The notes below the pieces were generated by a model, which ran no database searches, was not told the origin of the DNA, and saw only the letters and a list, made by a program, of their open reading frames with translations. The translations under genes were made by a program, and so were the position numbers. Shown here one piece after another: positions 50,890 through 64,000 of a DNA stretch of 64,000 nt (positions are counted from its first letter, which is position 1; each line of letters begins with the position of its first letter). This DNA is from Rallus limicola (taxonomy: Eukaryota > Chordata > Aves > Gruiformes > Rallidae): NCBI GenBank assembly GCA_022605955.1, contig JAKCOZ010000008.1, positions 7,070,001-7,134,000 of the forward strand, in the 5' to 3' direction.

Positions 50890-53800
50890 CAGTGGGACTA
50901 CTCAGAGAAGTGAGGGCTTCAGGGCTGCTCTCAACACTTTGATTGCCCTCATCATAGCATGCATAACTATGTAGTTTCTTTCCAAGCTCATATTTACATG
51001 TACTATAGTCTGAATATTCTTCTAATCTTCCAATTATATTAGAATTTTCTGTTTTAAAATGTGCAGGACACCTCAGCAGACATATTTATAACAAACAAAG
51101 CACTGGTTTCAGTCACTTGTGAAGAAGCAGCCCTTCTTAATCTGTCAATCAGTCCATGCGCAAAATGCACAGAGCATCAGTTCCTTTTCTTGGTTATTTA
51201 CTGTGACTTGTGTATCTGCCAATAAATCCAAAATACAGGTCAAAGAATATGTAGCTCCAGTAAATCCATAAATGTAGCAGAAAAGCTTCACTAACTACCT
51301 CAGATTGCCAAAGCTGAGGTCATTTCCTTGTTGTGAAAAACATTGAGGTCCATAAATTATTTTTACCACCTCTGGGGCAAGGCAAACAGTTTCCCACAGA
51401 TGCTGGAGTATGATATGCTTTTTATTTAAAATCAGAACACCACTTTTTACACAGCTCTTAAAGCATGAAGTCCAAGATTCTGCATGTGCTTTAAGGCCCC
51501 AATTCAGCAACATTTTAAAACAGATGCTTCAGGTCCTGACATTAAACACACGCCAGAATGTTTTGTTGTGTAGTCATAGGTTGCTGAATTGGAGCATAAA
51601 GGCTAAATCTTTTTCCCATGAAACTCAGAATTTACCTTCCATTTTCCTTCAAGGAAAACAAGGCATCTATTTAAACATGATATAAATAAACATCTGAAAC
51701 ATTTGAAAAGGCCTGTCTGTCAGAGATCATTGAGTGAACAATAGCTCTGGAGGTAAACCTTGGGTGGAAGTTGAGGTTAACATTTTTTGCAACATTCTAA
51801 CTGGTGTTTATTCAAGTTTTAGCACTATTTCCATGAAGAAAATAAAAATACTTGGAACATGTAAAGAACGTAAGCATGAATGGTGAACATCCTACAGAGA
51901 ACTTTGGAGAAAACATCACTGAATTAACTTACAGTACATTTGTTAAACATGAGCAGCTCTAATAATGACATTTCATTTAACAATGCCCTTTGTCTTTTCA
52001 GTTCATCAGTTACCTATTTCAGTAATGAACTGCAGTCATACCATTCTGATTTTCTCCTAATGTAAAGGCTGAGATCACTTCACTTGCAGTGGAGCGTGAT
52101 GCTATTATTCTGTTTGTGGCTTGTGAAAAAAGCTATAGAATATATCACAATTGTAATTGGCTAACAAATATTAAAGCCGGTGATCGGTGAGGATACCAAT
52201 AATTTCGTTTAGCTTTTAATGGGAACTAGTAAAATTTAAAAAAAAGAAGAAGAAAGAAAGAAAAGGAAGAAATGGTTGAAAATGCCCAGCATAGCTATTT
52301 CATGAGCAGAGCAGTAAGTATTCAGCTGGGGAAAAAAAATGAGCCACGCATTAAATGTTATTTTAATTTTTTATCAACAGTCCATGCATAGAAACTTAAC
52401 AGCAACGTTTTCATTTAGGGTGAATAATCTGTCCCAAAAGTAAAAAGGAGTTGCCTCCACTATTTGGGGAGGATTTTCTGAAGAACTAGGGGGGGGTCAG
52501 AGTAAGTTTGCACTATGTAAACACAAGACAGAGAAAAAAAATATGACAGGTCTACTCGCTATGATCCATAAGTCTTGCAGGGGGTAATGAAGCTGACTTC
52601 CCCTCATTTGCCTACCTCTTTTTGGGGCTTCTTGAATTTCAAAAGCTTTTTCATTGCCTTTCTAGCTGCAAGAGAGTCATTCTAACCAAGCTGCTGTTTC
52701 CACTTTTCTATTCACCATCAAAACACCCATTCAAAATATTTTCAGAGCTCGCCAAAAACATTTAATTAGCAGTGACCGGTGTCCAGCACTTGATAATCTT
52801 TTCCCAACTGAACCAAATCTGCACAATTTACAATAGATCTTTGGAAAACCACTTTTTACTGTGTGCTGCATCTATAGATCTCTCTCAATTACCCACAGTA
52901 AATTTAGGCATTGTACAAGAGCAAATTTTACAGTCCATGAAGAGATGAAGTGAAATCTAGATGAAATTCATTGTGACAGATTCTCAGTTAGTGCCCTGAT
53001 GTGTCTGTATTACAGAAGATAGACATTCTATTAGCATGGAAGCTCCCATAATGGACTGTGAATCATTTCAGGTAATAGAGATGCCAACTGGAATGACTGA
53101 AAAGCACTATTGAATTCCATTAGAGCTCTTTGTTTTTAAATCAGTCATTTCTTTGTGAATATCCAACTATATACTTCTTGACCCTAGCTGAGAGTAATAA
53201 TTGTGAACTAATATTACAAAACATTAATCTGAGTTACTGTTCAATTAATGTTTCTGTTCAAGGGTTATTTTTATGCTGCAAATGTGAAGGAGACTGTGGC
53301 TTGTATTACAAATATGTATTTGGACTTGAGCTGGTGCAGAATGCAATTTTCAGTTATATTTCTCTCTCCACTGTATCGGTCTCATCTCATTAGCTGGAGA
53401 AAGACTCAGGTATTGGCTTTTCTTTTTCCAAAGTCATCCTACCAGAATAAAATAACTATAATCAACAAATCTATAAAGATAAACATTTTTATAAGGGATG
53501 CCACAAATAGTCTTCTTTCATTTAGGTGCTTGGTTAATTATCAGCAAAGTAACTAACACCATATCCTGTTACCCAAACAGCCCCACCTTATCTATCAATC
53601 ATGTGTGATTTATCAGACTTGATAATTGCTTGGGTAATTAACACAGAATTTAGGTTTGCTGAAACCTCAGAAATGCCTGCATAATTGCCATTTGTGTAGT
53701 AGATGAAGTTATGAATAATTCTTTTTCACATAAAAATGAAGGCTGGGTTGCAGGCAGCACATATTTCCTCACCCACTGCCATTAATGCAGATATCATGTC

Positions 53801-54120
53801 ATACAAGAGCTAAGGCACTGTCACATGTTAACTCTATGTATATAGCTACAGTCAGTAAAATCCATATCTATAAAAATAAAGGGGAAATTTTTCCCTTTGT
53901 TTGTAAGCACTGCCTGCTTCTTTCATGAGGAAGTATTGAAGGAAAATTAGTCTACTCAGTGCAGTGGCAACTGGGTTTGAATCTCTGTAATTTTCACACA
54001 TAAATCCTTTGGGAAGACTTTAAAAAGAGTAGGCTCTATATCTTCTGTCTACGATCATCTATTTTCACATCAGAATGAGCAACATTATCCTTATATGCTG
54101 GAGTATCTGTGTCTACAGCT
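50890..54120. other. Intergenic, A+T-rich
   Basis: Unique A+T-rich sequence with a purine run near 52236-52272. Several stretches, for example 52740-53060, read like slowly evolving noncoding DNA, but this cannot be judged without an alignment. No gene was recognised. Confidence 0.4.
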
Positions 54121-54610
54121 TGAAAATGAGACTCTCCTTAATGTTGTAATGACAGGTGTAAGATTAACTTTGTTAGGTGTCTAGCCACTCATGCAAACTA
54201 AATTAAATTAATGGAACAAATTTCTCTCATAATTAAGATAAAAATTCATGTCAGCTGTAACCTTGCTGTACACTAATTATATACAAATGATTTATCATCT
54301 GCTTCGCCCAGAATATTAATCCTCAACTCATTGATAACTGCAGCCAGTGTTAAGAGATGAGAGTTGATTAACTATGACAGATTGGGCGACCACAGTACCA
54401 AGTGCCTGCACAACCAGTGAAACCAATAATATTCAAATAGCACTTCTTATTTAAAAATGCATTCCCATGGAAACAGATGCAGGTTTAATGAGGGATACGG
54501 AGATTATTTCAATAACGACTGATATTGGAACAGTGGGCAGAACTAATCAATAATAATTAAGCCCTTAGGCTGGTTAAGATACGGTTCTATAAAACAAGTT
54601 ATATACAGAT
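54120..54610. promoter_or_regulatory. Candidate conserved noncoding element / enhancer
   Basis: This is a transposon-free block of about 490 bases with many stop codons in all frames. It is dense in homeodomain-type words (TAATTA, ATTAAT, TTGATTAAC), plus TGACAGGTGT, ATTGATAAC and TCCCATGGAAACAG. Such composition is typical of developmental enhancers; the EN1 landscape lies on this side of CCDC93 in mammals. Conservation itself is not visible here. Confidence 0.35.
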
Positions 54611-54614
54611 TACT

Positions 54615-56990
54615 GAGATACTAGTTTGGGCTATGTTCCACATAATGTCTTCATGCACTGCTGTTATTTATTTTTCCTACTACAGAAGGTATGCATAGTT
54701 TGCAGATGTTAAAAAAACATTAATGTAGTTTTGCCTCCTGCCAGCTTGGAAGAAACTGATGCCACTCAAATCCAAAAGGAAAGTCCTGTGATAATTATGC
54801 TTTGGGAAGTTCCTTTATGAAAAGGTTACTCTACAAAAAGACCCTCCAACCAATATAAATGAAACCCCACAACTTGAAGCATCATCTGTTAAGCACGACT
54901 CTTTCTGATTTCCTGGAATATGACATATTTTTACTTTAAATGAAAACTATTAAAATTAACCTTTGAAACCTTAAAGAAAAAGCTATTGGTGTCATTTTTT
55001 TAATAGCTGATAGGTATTTTGGGGAAGATTATTAGTGACCAATGCATCCTTCAATGAATAAAAAAAATTGCACAGAATTCCAGACATTTTGAACAACAGG
55101 TTTGGGTTAGGTTTTTTTTTTTGTGTCCCCAGAGGAGCTTTTTAATACTAATTGCTCATTGACACTCCAAGAATCCCTGTCAGAGTGAAGAAAAAACCTG
55201 GTCTTGCACCTAGGCACTAATAAGGCAAAACCAACAAGCTGGATGAACCAAGTAATATTGCCGTATGTGAATTATTTTCCTGAAAAGTCGGTGTGTCTGA
55301 AGCTGTGTGTGGAAAAGAAACCTAATTGCCAATATGAAACTGAAGGCAATTATGAAGCTAACACAGAGTGTGAACCTGGTATGATATACACTGGATGAGC
55401 CATGTGCAGTATTTCTTGGTTTTGGGTGTAGGAGTGTATAGCCTGGTCTTCAGTGAATATATGGATGGCCAAGAGAGCAGGAGAGGGATTCCCAGAGCCA
55501 CCCCCTAACAAGGTACTGTCATTACAGCTCAAGCTTTCCTATTGACCAACATGCTGTGATACTGACATCAAGGAAACATTCCAAGAAATTGGCTCCTCTC
55601 CTATGGCTGCCTTGTGACAGGATTTTAAAAGCCAACCCTTCCCAGCCTGCTGATTCTCAGTATGAGGACACCTATCCCTCCAGAGCTAGAATGGCATATG
55701 TCACATAGGCTGCACCGGGATTGTTTTAATGAGAGCTGGAACCTCCTCTTGAGCTCAGACATTCCTTAACATCCCCTCAGCACCTGGCTAAACACTGGTG
55801 CTCCTGTACAGGTAGCTCCAAAGCTTGGCTTGGATGAAAATTTGAGCTCCTACCAATGACTATCGGGCCAGCTGCATGCCAGCCCACCGCAGAGATAGGC
55901 TGGACACAACAGATGGTGTGGTGCAGGTTTGTCAGTGCTCTGCACTGACATTGCAGGCTGGTAGCAAGCAGAAAAATAGCACTGCCTTCTAGAAATACTC
56001 AGCACTGCACACAGGCAGAGCTTCAGCTGCTCAGAGAAAAAGGAGAACAGTACCAGTGCCCAGCCATCCCAGTGCTGGCATTCTCTGCATGTGGAAAACA
56101 GATCAGAATAGACTCAGCCTCTCAAAAAATATTTGAATCACCAGCCAAGAAAGTAAGTATTCTATTTCATGGTAATAGTCCTTTCCAGCCTCCAGTCCCA
56201 TGAGAGGCTTTCTTTTTTTTTTTAACATTTGTCTTCTGTTCTTCAAAAGAAATTAAAAGTCCCACTTAAATGAAGAAGAAAATATGAACTTCATGGGAAA
56301 TAAAATTTCAAACATTTCTTTCTCTATGTTTCTAGCTATTTCAGGGCTAATTGCCTTTGAATTTGTAAATGCAGATAATGAGAAGAATTGTATGTATATG
56401 GAATTGAAGAGAATATATGCAGAGCAAGTCAAGTACTTGATATCCAATTTAACTTGGAGCTGGATATCATCTTTAAATAAGCAAAAAGGCCATGAGTTTT
56501 TTTTTCATCATCTCACCCTTAGGGGATACAGATCTGCTATGAACCTAATCAGCTACAGTACATCACTGATCCTCTACACCAGTGCTAATGAGTGAACATT
56601 TACGTGGCAGAACAGAGACGCATCCTCAGCACGGCAGGTCTGATGTGGTGACCAGACACCACCCTACACATCTCCATCAAAATTCAGCAGGTACAAAAGT
56701 TTATGTGACCTTTCACATATTTGGCATCCTGATACAGAAACAAACCTCTGTAGAAATATGTTATAATGAAAGCATAAAACAAGCTCCTCATGTAGAATGA
56801 CTTTTCTGAGAATTTTTATATGTAGAATGACAAGCAAACCTCCTCTCCCAGTGCTTACAACATCTAGCAAGTGGGAGAGCTAGAGTATGTCCACACCAAA
56901 CTGGTGCACCAGTGGACTGCACTGAAGCAAGCATGTTAACAGCCACAGCACACTGGGCTGTCCTGCAGTTTTCAGAAGCACTCTTCCCAG
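54615..56990. other. Intergenic, no gene recognised
   Basis: A+T-rich at first, then more G+C-rich from about 55400. Open frames here, such as 56284-56595, are short and lack recognisable domains. Confidence 0.45.
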
Positions 56991-56997
56991 CAAAGCC

Positions 56998-57036
56998 AGT
57001 GTCCTGGTTCTGGCCAGGCCAGAGGTAATCTCCCCA
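56998..57036 (+). mobile_element. Possible avian ERV LTR start fragment (intergenic)
   Basis: GTCCTGGTTCTGGCCAGGCC followed by AGAGGTAATCT resembles the same LTR-start pattern as at 5399. The remainder of an LTR was not recognised. Confidence 0.35.
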
Positions 57037-57039
57037 AGC

Positions 57040-60000
57040 AGTCAGCACAGGTGAGCTGAGTTAGACATTCCCACCAGTACAATGGTCCCACTCAACATTT
57101 AGGCCCTACAGCAAGTAGAATCATGTAGTTGCTCTGGTGGTTGGAGTAGGTTGCAGCTCAACAGTAGCTACCATTGCTCTTTCCCCCTGCCTCGCCTTCA
57201 AATAAACAAATCCAGGCATGAAAATAGCTACCGGTGTTTCTAGAGAATATAGGAATTCATGGACCAATTTCAGGGGAAGTGCCAATGTGAATGGCAGTGG
57301 CACTCTTTGCTTAGGTAAAGAAGTGAGCTAAAAAGAAAGTAGCACTAGTTAGAGAGGAGGTGTGCAGTCCTTTAGCAGATATTTTCCAGCAGAAATTCAG
57401 TATTTGGATATTTGGCAATGATAGTGCTTAAATCCAGCCTTCTGAGAATGGCTAAAACAGGTCTATATTGATTAGTGCTACTTTGGCTAACTGCTGGAGG
57501 TAAGAACTAGGAACGTGCTGATAGGTAGCCCTCATTGCTACCAGCTAGAGCTATAGCTGATAGACCTGAATTTGCTCATGCTGACACACAAAACAAAAGA
57601 CACAGCCTTTGATAGAGTACCTCCAGTTATAACAGGCACAGGGAGAAGCAGATGCTAAAGCCAGGTAGTGTTCTTGTCCTAAATGTCTTTTGCACGATGA
57701 ATTAGTCTTACCTAGAGCATCTTCTGCTCCCTCTGCTCAGAGCCAGAAATAAGAAGTGGGATTATGCACTGCCAATTGACTTCCCCAGCAGTAACACTTC
57801 GTTCCATTGATCAGGCTCTGCAAACAATGCAATTATTTCAGAGAGGGCATGGAGCCCTAGTTTTGCTACTTCCACTTATTACTGAGGAGCATCAAACTAC
57901 GCAGCCATTTTCCTGCAGCCATCTTTAAAACAGGCAATGATCACAATGTGCTGCTAACCTAATGAGGGCTGTGTGTGACAGAGTCGTAGATACATTTTCT
58001 CACTAGCTTAATGAGGAAAGTGACAGACAGTGAAACAGTTCACACTTGAGTAATTTTCTAGTCATCAGCAACTGCAGTGCTCATGGTAGGAGAAGCCAGA
58101 GAAGGGATGGAAAGATATACAATAAATACACACTGGCTTCATTGGCCAGAATAAGTTATCACTAGGATAGAGGTCTTGGGGCAAACTCCCTTAGGAAATT
58201 CAAACAAAAAGAGTCAATTTAAGGCATCTCTAGCAGTGCATTCAATTAAAATTAAATTTTAAAAGTAGGATCAGCTGCTGGGCTGTTAGGCCACCTGCCC
58301 AGAGGAAGAAAAAAATTAGAGATGTAACGAACCTTTACTCCTGATGTCTGCAAGCTGCTGGCAAATGACTGACTAGTACCAGCTTCTCGCAACCCCCTGT
58401 TCAGCATCAAGTCCAGTTCTTCTCTGCCTCCCACCCCAAGAAGGAGGAAACTAGCAGCAGATAGCTCATTATCTATTGACAGCAAGTGTTTGCATAAAAA
58501 CCACTGTCCTTCTTACATTTTTAATGTACTGGCAACTTCTTCCAGCAAAATCATCATTTCTAAAGGGAACATTACAATGCGCCAAGCCTTGGTACATCCA
58601 CTGGCACAGGCTCCAGGACTGAAGCCATAAGGAAACAGCAGCAGCTGTGCAGAGCTGTGCAGTTCTCCAGACAGTATGTTACTGTACTCCAGCACCTTGC
58701 ACTGCCCTGATGCTCAGGTATAGGGATGGAGAAGAGACACAGCCCAGGTGCAAGGGAAAAAGCCCTTCCCAAAATGGGATAACCAACTGGCCCACAGAGA
58801 AGTGTTTCACCTGACAATGGTGGGGTCCAGCTATTGAAAGGAAGAGATGACACATCAAACCTTCTCATCCCTTCTTGATCCCTCACCTTGGATATTGAGG
58901 TTATCATTGACAAAATGTTGTGCCTGTCTCCTTTCCTTCTTCTCTCAGACCATGAGAGAAGGCATTTGGATGCTGCTGGCACAAATAAAGCAGCAGCTGC
59001 AGACATTCCACCTACCGAACCTCAGAGCTGCTCCCTGTGAACTGACCTGACTCAGGCTGCAGAAGGGATGTTAGGAAATGAACAGTCTCGTGGCTCCCCA
59101 CCCAGATACTTCTGCTATGGCTCCTCCTGCCATGCATGGGCACCACACATGGGCAGAGTTCAAGGCCTGTTAGTTTTCTAGCTGTGCTGGAACCCCTCCA
59201 TGGAGAGCTGTGGACATGCTGTAGAGGTGCAACCATCAGGTATGGCAGAAGTCATGCTGCCCTTCCAGGTCTGGTGCTGCTCTACAGGCAGTAACAGGCT
59301 CCTTTGCTGCTTCAGCACAGCTCTACACAGCTCCTTCTTTAAGCTTCTCTGTGAGAGCTGGATAATACCCAAAATATCCAAACTCACCTCCTGCTGCCCC
59401 AGTCACAGCTTCAGTACATTACTGCTCAATGGGGCTGCTGGGGCAAGTACATTGGCTAGAGGGTTGGTCAAAATGCTTCCCAGTGATCACAGCAGCAACA
59501 GATGAGCCCTTGTGCAATTAAATCCTACCCTGCAAGAGCAGTCTACAGCCCCCGGACAGAGCACACATCATAGCCTCTGCCACTGAGGGCAGAGCAGCTC
59601 TCTGGCAGAACTTTTGCTCTTGTTAGCTAATTCTCACAATCACGCCATATGTTATTTCTGCCCAGGCTTTGGTGGGGAAGTGAAGGAGCTGAAGGAGTCC
59701 CCAAAGGCACAGACCCAGTTAGCCAGGAACCCAACTCAAACTTCTGGGCTCTGGTCCTCAACTCTGGCTGCTGGGCCAAAATCTATTTATGAACTGTTGT
59801 TTTCTCTGATGTTTCTCCTTGCACGTGTGAGATCATTCCCTGTGGCTTATGGCAGAAGGCCTGTGTTCAGGAGGTAACTGGGCTCTGAGTCAGGTGCCTC
59901 CATTCTCCTACCACATCTGCTGCTCCTTCCCTGTGTGACCTAAGGGTGTATTTAAACTCATTGCATTTCATGTGTCATGTCAGAGGAACCCCAAATTGCT

Positions 60001-61535
60001 TCTAATCGGTTGTTGTGTCAGCGCAGCATAGTGCAGGGCAGTGCAGTTTGTTCCTGGTTGGCTCTGGGCCTGGATCCCCGGCTCTGGGTTTTGTGCTCCA
60101 CTGAGCTTCCCTCTACTTCTGTCCAGCATCAGGCAGCCCTTGACCACATCCCCACACAGAGCACTCACAGTCTGAGCATACCGTGTTTTCTTTTTAAAGA
60201 CAGAAAAGCACACAGCCCATGGAAATCTGAATTAACCCAAGTCACCTAACAGAGCGCACTGCAGACTGTACCACTGGTGCTCAACGGGCCCAGCATTTGG
60301 GCTTAGCCTACAGATGGGGGTGATCCAATAAACGCTGGGATTTTCTAAAAGGCATGAGGAAATTAGGTCCTTGTCTCCCCTGACTTTCACTGGGGCTTGG
60401 TGTTTAATTCTATTTTTTGTCTGGAAAAAGAAACTAGCATTTCTGGGCCCAGCACAAACATTTAACTACTTTGAGTAAGTCTCCATGTGGAACTGCTCAT
60501 GTGCAATAAAAATGGCAGTACTTCCCTGTACAAATAATCATTAATTTCTTTAAATCACTTCTAGAATTACTTGGGTTTCAGGGCATAAACTATATATTTA
60601 AAATCTACATTTAGTATCTAACTCGAAATCCTACCTGATTTTCCAAAGTACTGCATGCTTTTCAGCTGAGAGAACTTGCACACCAGGTCCCTTGGATGAA
60701 AGTACTTTAAAAATTCCACCCAACACATAAGGGTAATCTGCAAAGGAAACTGAAAATTAGCTAAAAATGGTTAGCATCTTCAGAAATTACACAGTGGGAG
60801 GCATTCCAGCTGGAAAGGCATTTTAACTCATTTTTCATAAACGTTTTCCTCCATGTAAAACTCTGTCTTGGTCATCACAGATACCTGGGAACATGACAGC
60901 TCTGGCCACAACAACCAGATCACCCAACAGGGCAAAGAACTGGTCACGTGGGGGAAAGCAGCTCATTGTGTCTGGTAGATGGGGCACTGGGACGGCAGAG
61001 AGCCCGTGGTGCAAGTGCCATGAAGGAGAGATGCACCATCCTCATGGTGGGAGCCGGGAGGTGACAGTGCACTGTGCAATCCTCACCATCACCATGCTGG
61101 ATTGGACAAGTCTGTAGACCAGTAATCTAACTGCAGCCCAGGTGATTTTAATGCCTGGGGCCAGTCTTGAGCATCTGCAAAAAAGTTCGCCCCAGTCTAG
61201 TAGCATCTTTAGAAGGGCCTTAGCGAAACTGTTCCACTCCCTGAGTATAGATGGACACACAAAATGTGCCAAAAAAATGTTCAGCCAACCAGGAAGTGTC
61301 AAGAGGATTTTATACAGGAAAAAAAAGATTTGAAGAAACCCAGTGTTTAAGTCAATGTTCATTTTACTTCGTAGTTCACCTTAGCTGATCCTGTGTGGGA
61401 GCCAAAATCCCCGAGACAGGAAATGTGTGCAGAAGATCTAAACCCATGAAAGGATGGGACAAATAGCTTCTCCTCCTCTAGTAAAACGAAACAGCAGCTA
61501 CTTGTGAAAAGAATCCACGTGCCAAATCTGTAAAT
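57040..61535. other. Intergenic, mixed composition
   Basis: Positions 58300-60300 are somewhat richer in G+C but low in CpG, so this is not a promoter island. No INSIG2 or other coding exon, transposon or RNA gene was recognised. Confidence 0.45.
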
Positions 61536-61539
61536 ATGC

Positions 61540-62260
61540 TCTACATCTTTTTATGCTGCTATAATTAATGTAAGAAGCTTTAAAATTCCTATCTGATACC
61601 TACACTTGTTATAGCAACATATTTAATTCCAGTGCTACATCTTTTAGCAGATTCTTTTACTTCATTCGAATTATTAATCGTTTAGATTCTCTCTGAAAGT
61701 CTTTCCTCCCTTGCTCCCCATGCATGCTTAACCTAATTAACTATAAATGAGAAAAAATGCTATTCACATAAAAAGAAAATGTTAACCTATAAATTATCCA
61801 GTGCTCTCTCCTGAGGCCGGCAACGCCTCTCGCAGAAAAGCTCGAATGTTGGTGTGGTATTCTTGGCTCCCTATCCAGTTTCTGCCACCCAAAATAATTT
61901 TATACAACACATCACTCTGCCATTTTGTACAACTGGCAACATTTGCTTATACTAAGTCCTCTCCCGTGTTTTCAAGATCACATGGAGAAGGATTTCCAGG
62001 ATGATTAATTGGAAAGAGAAAATCATTCCTTTACATTTCAAGGAACATTTGCAGAAGACTAATGGTCATTTATGGAAATATGGCCTCTTTATACCCATTA
62101 ATGCCTTCCAGTGCTCCCTGTGGGTCACACAATTAACCACCCATTTGTGTTTCTTTGCTGCCATCATCCCAAGTCCTCTCAGTTTTCATCATGAGTTTAA
62201 AATCTTCTGCTCTGCCCCTGACAGATCAAAATCCCACTCAGGTCCATGGGGCTGAGCCGT
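61540..62260. promoter_or_regulatory. Candidate conserved noncoding element / enhancer
   Basis: A second transposon-free block with repeated homeodomain-type words (ATAATTAATG, ATTATTAATCG, CTAATTAAC, GATTAATTGG), ATGCATGC and CTTTATACCCATTAATG. As at 54.1 kb, the pattern suggests regulatory DNA; function is inference. Confidence 0.3.
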
Positions 62261-62799
62261 TTAAGGGACAGGGTCCTTGCTCTACATTTTTCTCCTCTTT
62301 TTGGATAAATCTACATTTTTCCCAAGGTTCACTACTGCACTCTGACAAATTCCACCCGAAGAAGCTTTTCCAGGTGTAATTTTAAATACAATTAAGTTGT
62401 AGAGATACAAACAGTTATTTTCCTGTTCTATTCCCATGCTTTTGTGACTCTGTCTCACACTCCAGAGGTGGTGGAAAGGGCTTTTCTGTATCTAACACAA
62501 CATTGTTCTGATCCACAGCTAAAGCTCCGGAGTACTGGAGCACCTTATTACTACCATTATTGGCAAAGCTAACATTGGTTTCCACTGAACCCTGACATAA
62601 TGGATCCTTATCCAGTGACATGACAAGAATGACCCAGGTACCAGGCCACATCATGGGCACACCAGCACTGCTGGGGACCAGGCAAAGTCTGACACCAGGC
62701 TCTTCTGGGGAAAAGGGCCTTTCCATGATGTTTTCCAGGGTTCTCTGCTGTCTGGCCCATCTCCCTGCCACCACTGGACTTTGGGTCAGCACCCTGAGG

Positions 62800-64000
62800 C
62801 ACTAATATGCCTTAATGGATGAGGGATTAGTATAATGCAGTATGGAGCCTTGTTTTTTTCCCTGTGATGAAAAGAGACGGTGCCCTAACAGCCTCTTACC
62901 TGGACTCTTCCTTGGAATTGACATTTAACCACTTTTAAGCACAGAAGAAAATTAAAGAGATAGGAAAGAGAAATGAGGGTAACACTGATGAAAACAGGGA
63001 GGGATGCTCTATCTAAATTAAATTAGAGACAAAGTGGTTATCTTTCCATTCCCAATTTCCTGAAATCCCTCCCATTTTGATGGCACTTGGTCCCAAGCTG
63101 AGAAGAGACAGGCCTTCCAGCTGTGGAGCCAGCCTCATATGGGCACAGGGAAGCGCAGTACAACTGCCCTGCTGTACCTGACTGCGGTACGTAGAAATGG
63201 AGGGAGAGAGGAGCATCTCAGGAACACAGACTGCCATTTCGCTTTAGCTTTCTACACTGGAAAATCGTCAAGTCCTGGACTTAGCGAGCGTGTGTGTGTG
63301 TTATATGGTTCAGGAAACGCTGTTGCTGTTACACAAGTTAGTTGTGTAAGTACACATCTGCTAAAAGCCCCTTACTAAAGGTATACATACAGTTGTGGGA
63401 AAAATAATGCCAACCAATCTTTTCTTAGTTTAACATTGCTCCTGGCTGACTTACAGCACTCTGGCAGAAAATAGAATAGTCTTTTCAGACTTTTACCTTG
63501 ATCTTCCTTCAGGAAGCCCTGTGCTCTTTCCTGTGGTCAGTCAAAGGTTGAAGGACCACAGTCCCTTGCAGACAGACCCCCACCAAACCTATCCTCCCCG
63601 TTCTCTCCCCACGACCTCCCACCCTCAGAGTGAATACCTGCATTTCGCATTCCCCCACTGCTGTATCCATGCCTTCTCTCCTGTTTCTCTGCCCAGGCTG
63701 AACCCATTCCCACATCCCTTGCCAAGAGAACCAGTCAGTCCTGCAATATTCCACAAACCTCCCCCTACTGTCAATGCCCCCCTCCCCAAATCCTAACTGC
63801 TTGCTTTCCTGTTCCTGCTGAGATCCTCTTTCATCAATGGGTTTGCAGGAGTACAACTGCTAAGAATTTTAGTTAATTGGTATTAATTATAGTTAACTGT
63901 AATTAGGGGCACATTCACAGGGGGAAGGTAGGGCTGAAGGAGGAGAAATAGAACTCAGTGCACTCACAAGTCTGCGAACACACTTAGCTGAGCAGGGTTA
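62800..64000. other. Intergenic, right edge
   Basis: This includes a C-rich stretch (63515-63790) with few CpGs and a short TG run (63290-63301). No exon or promoter was recognised. Confidence 0.45.

Noticed and set aside
39235..64000. INSIG2, expected upstream of CCDC93 from mammalian gene order
   Set aside because: I found no stretch encoding its characteristic membrane segments and no second CpG island; it probably lies right of the window.

Overview
This is vertebrate nuclear DNA, most probably from a bird. Three 5'-truncated CR1 LINE tails end in the avian-type ATTCTATG/ATTCTGTG 3' repeat, the introns are compact, and the A+T-rich sequence is broken by one dense CpG island. No bacterial-style genes, RNA genes, CRISPR arrays or operons are visible.

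One protein-coding gene is clearly supported: CCDC93 (coiled-coil domain containing 93) on the minus strand. Its CpG-island promoter and first exon lie near 38.5 kb and transcription runs leftward. I placed 19 exons between 38514 and 2826 by joining minus-strand peptide segments across GT-AG splice sites. All phases agree and the joined frame encodes 521 residues. Judged from memory of the vertebrate family (about 630 residues), roughly the last 95-100 residues and the 3' UTR lie beyond the left edge. CCDC93 is a subunit of the CCC (COMMD/CCDC22/CCDC93) module of the Commander endosomal recycling complex. Exons 1-5 encode the N-terminal globular (calponin-homology-like) domain, exons 6-11 a charged linker, and exons 12-19 the coiled coils.

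The introns (1-37 kb) hold CR1 fragments, possible LTR scraps, a 19-bp perfect hairpin near 30.97 kb and a good CTCF-like motif near 33.39 kb. The CpG island (about 38.13-38.94 kb) has GC boxes, E-box-like sites and, on the plus strand, a TATA-like box and a strong splice acceptor, so a divergent noncoding transcript is possible.

From about 39.2 to 64 kb I see no convincing protein-coding gene. This is intergenic DNA upstream of CCDC93. In mammals the next genes on that side are INSIG2 and then EN1; I recognise no INSIG2 exon here. The segment holds one CR1 copy with an open ORF2 C-terminus, two CTCF-like motifs in divergent orientation, two inverted repeats, and A+T-rich homeodomain-motif-rich blocks near 54.1-54.6 kb and 61.5-62.3 kb that look like conserved noncoding elements. 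I found no evidence for a new multi-gene system; the best leads are regulatory or structural DNA features.
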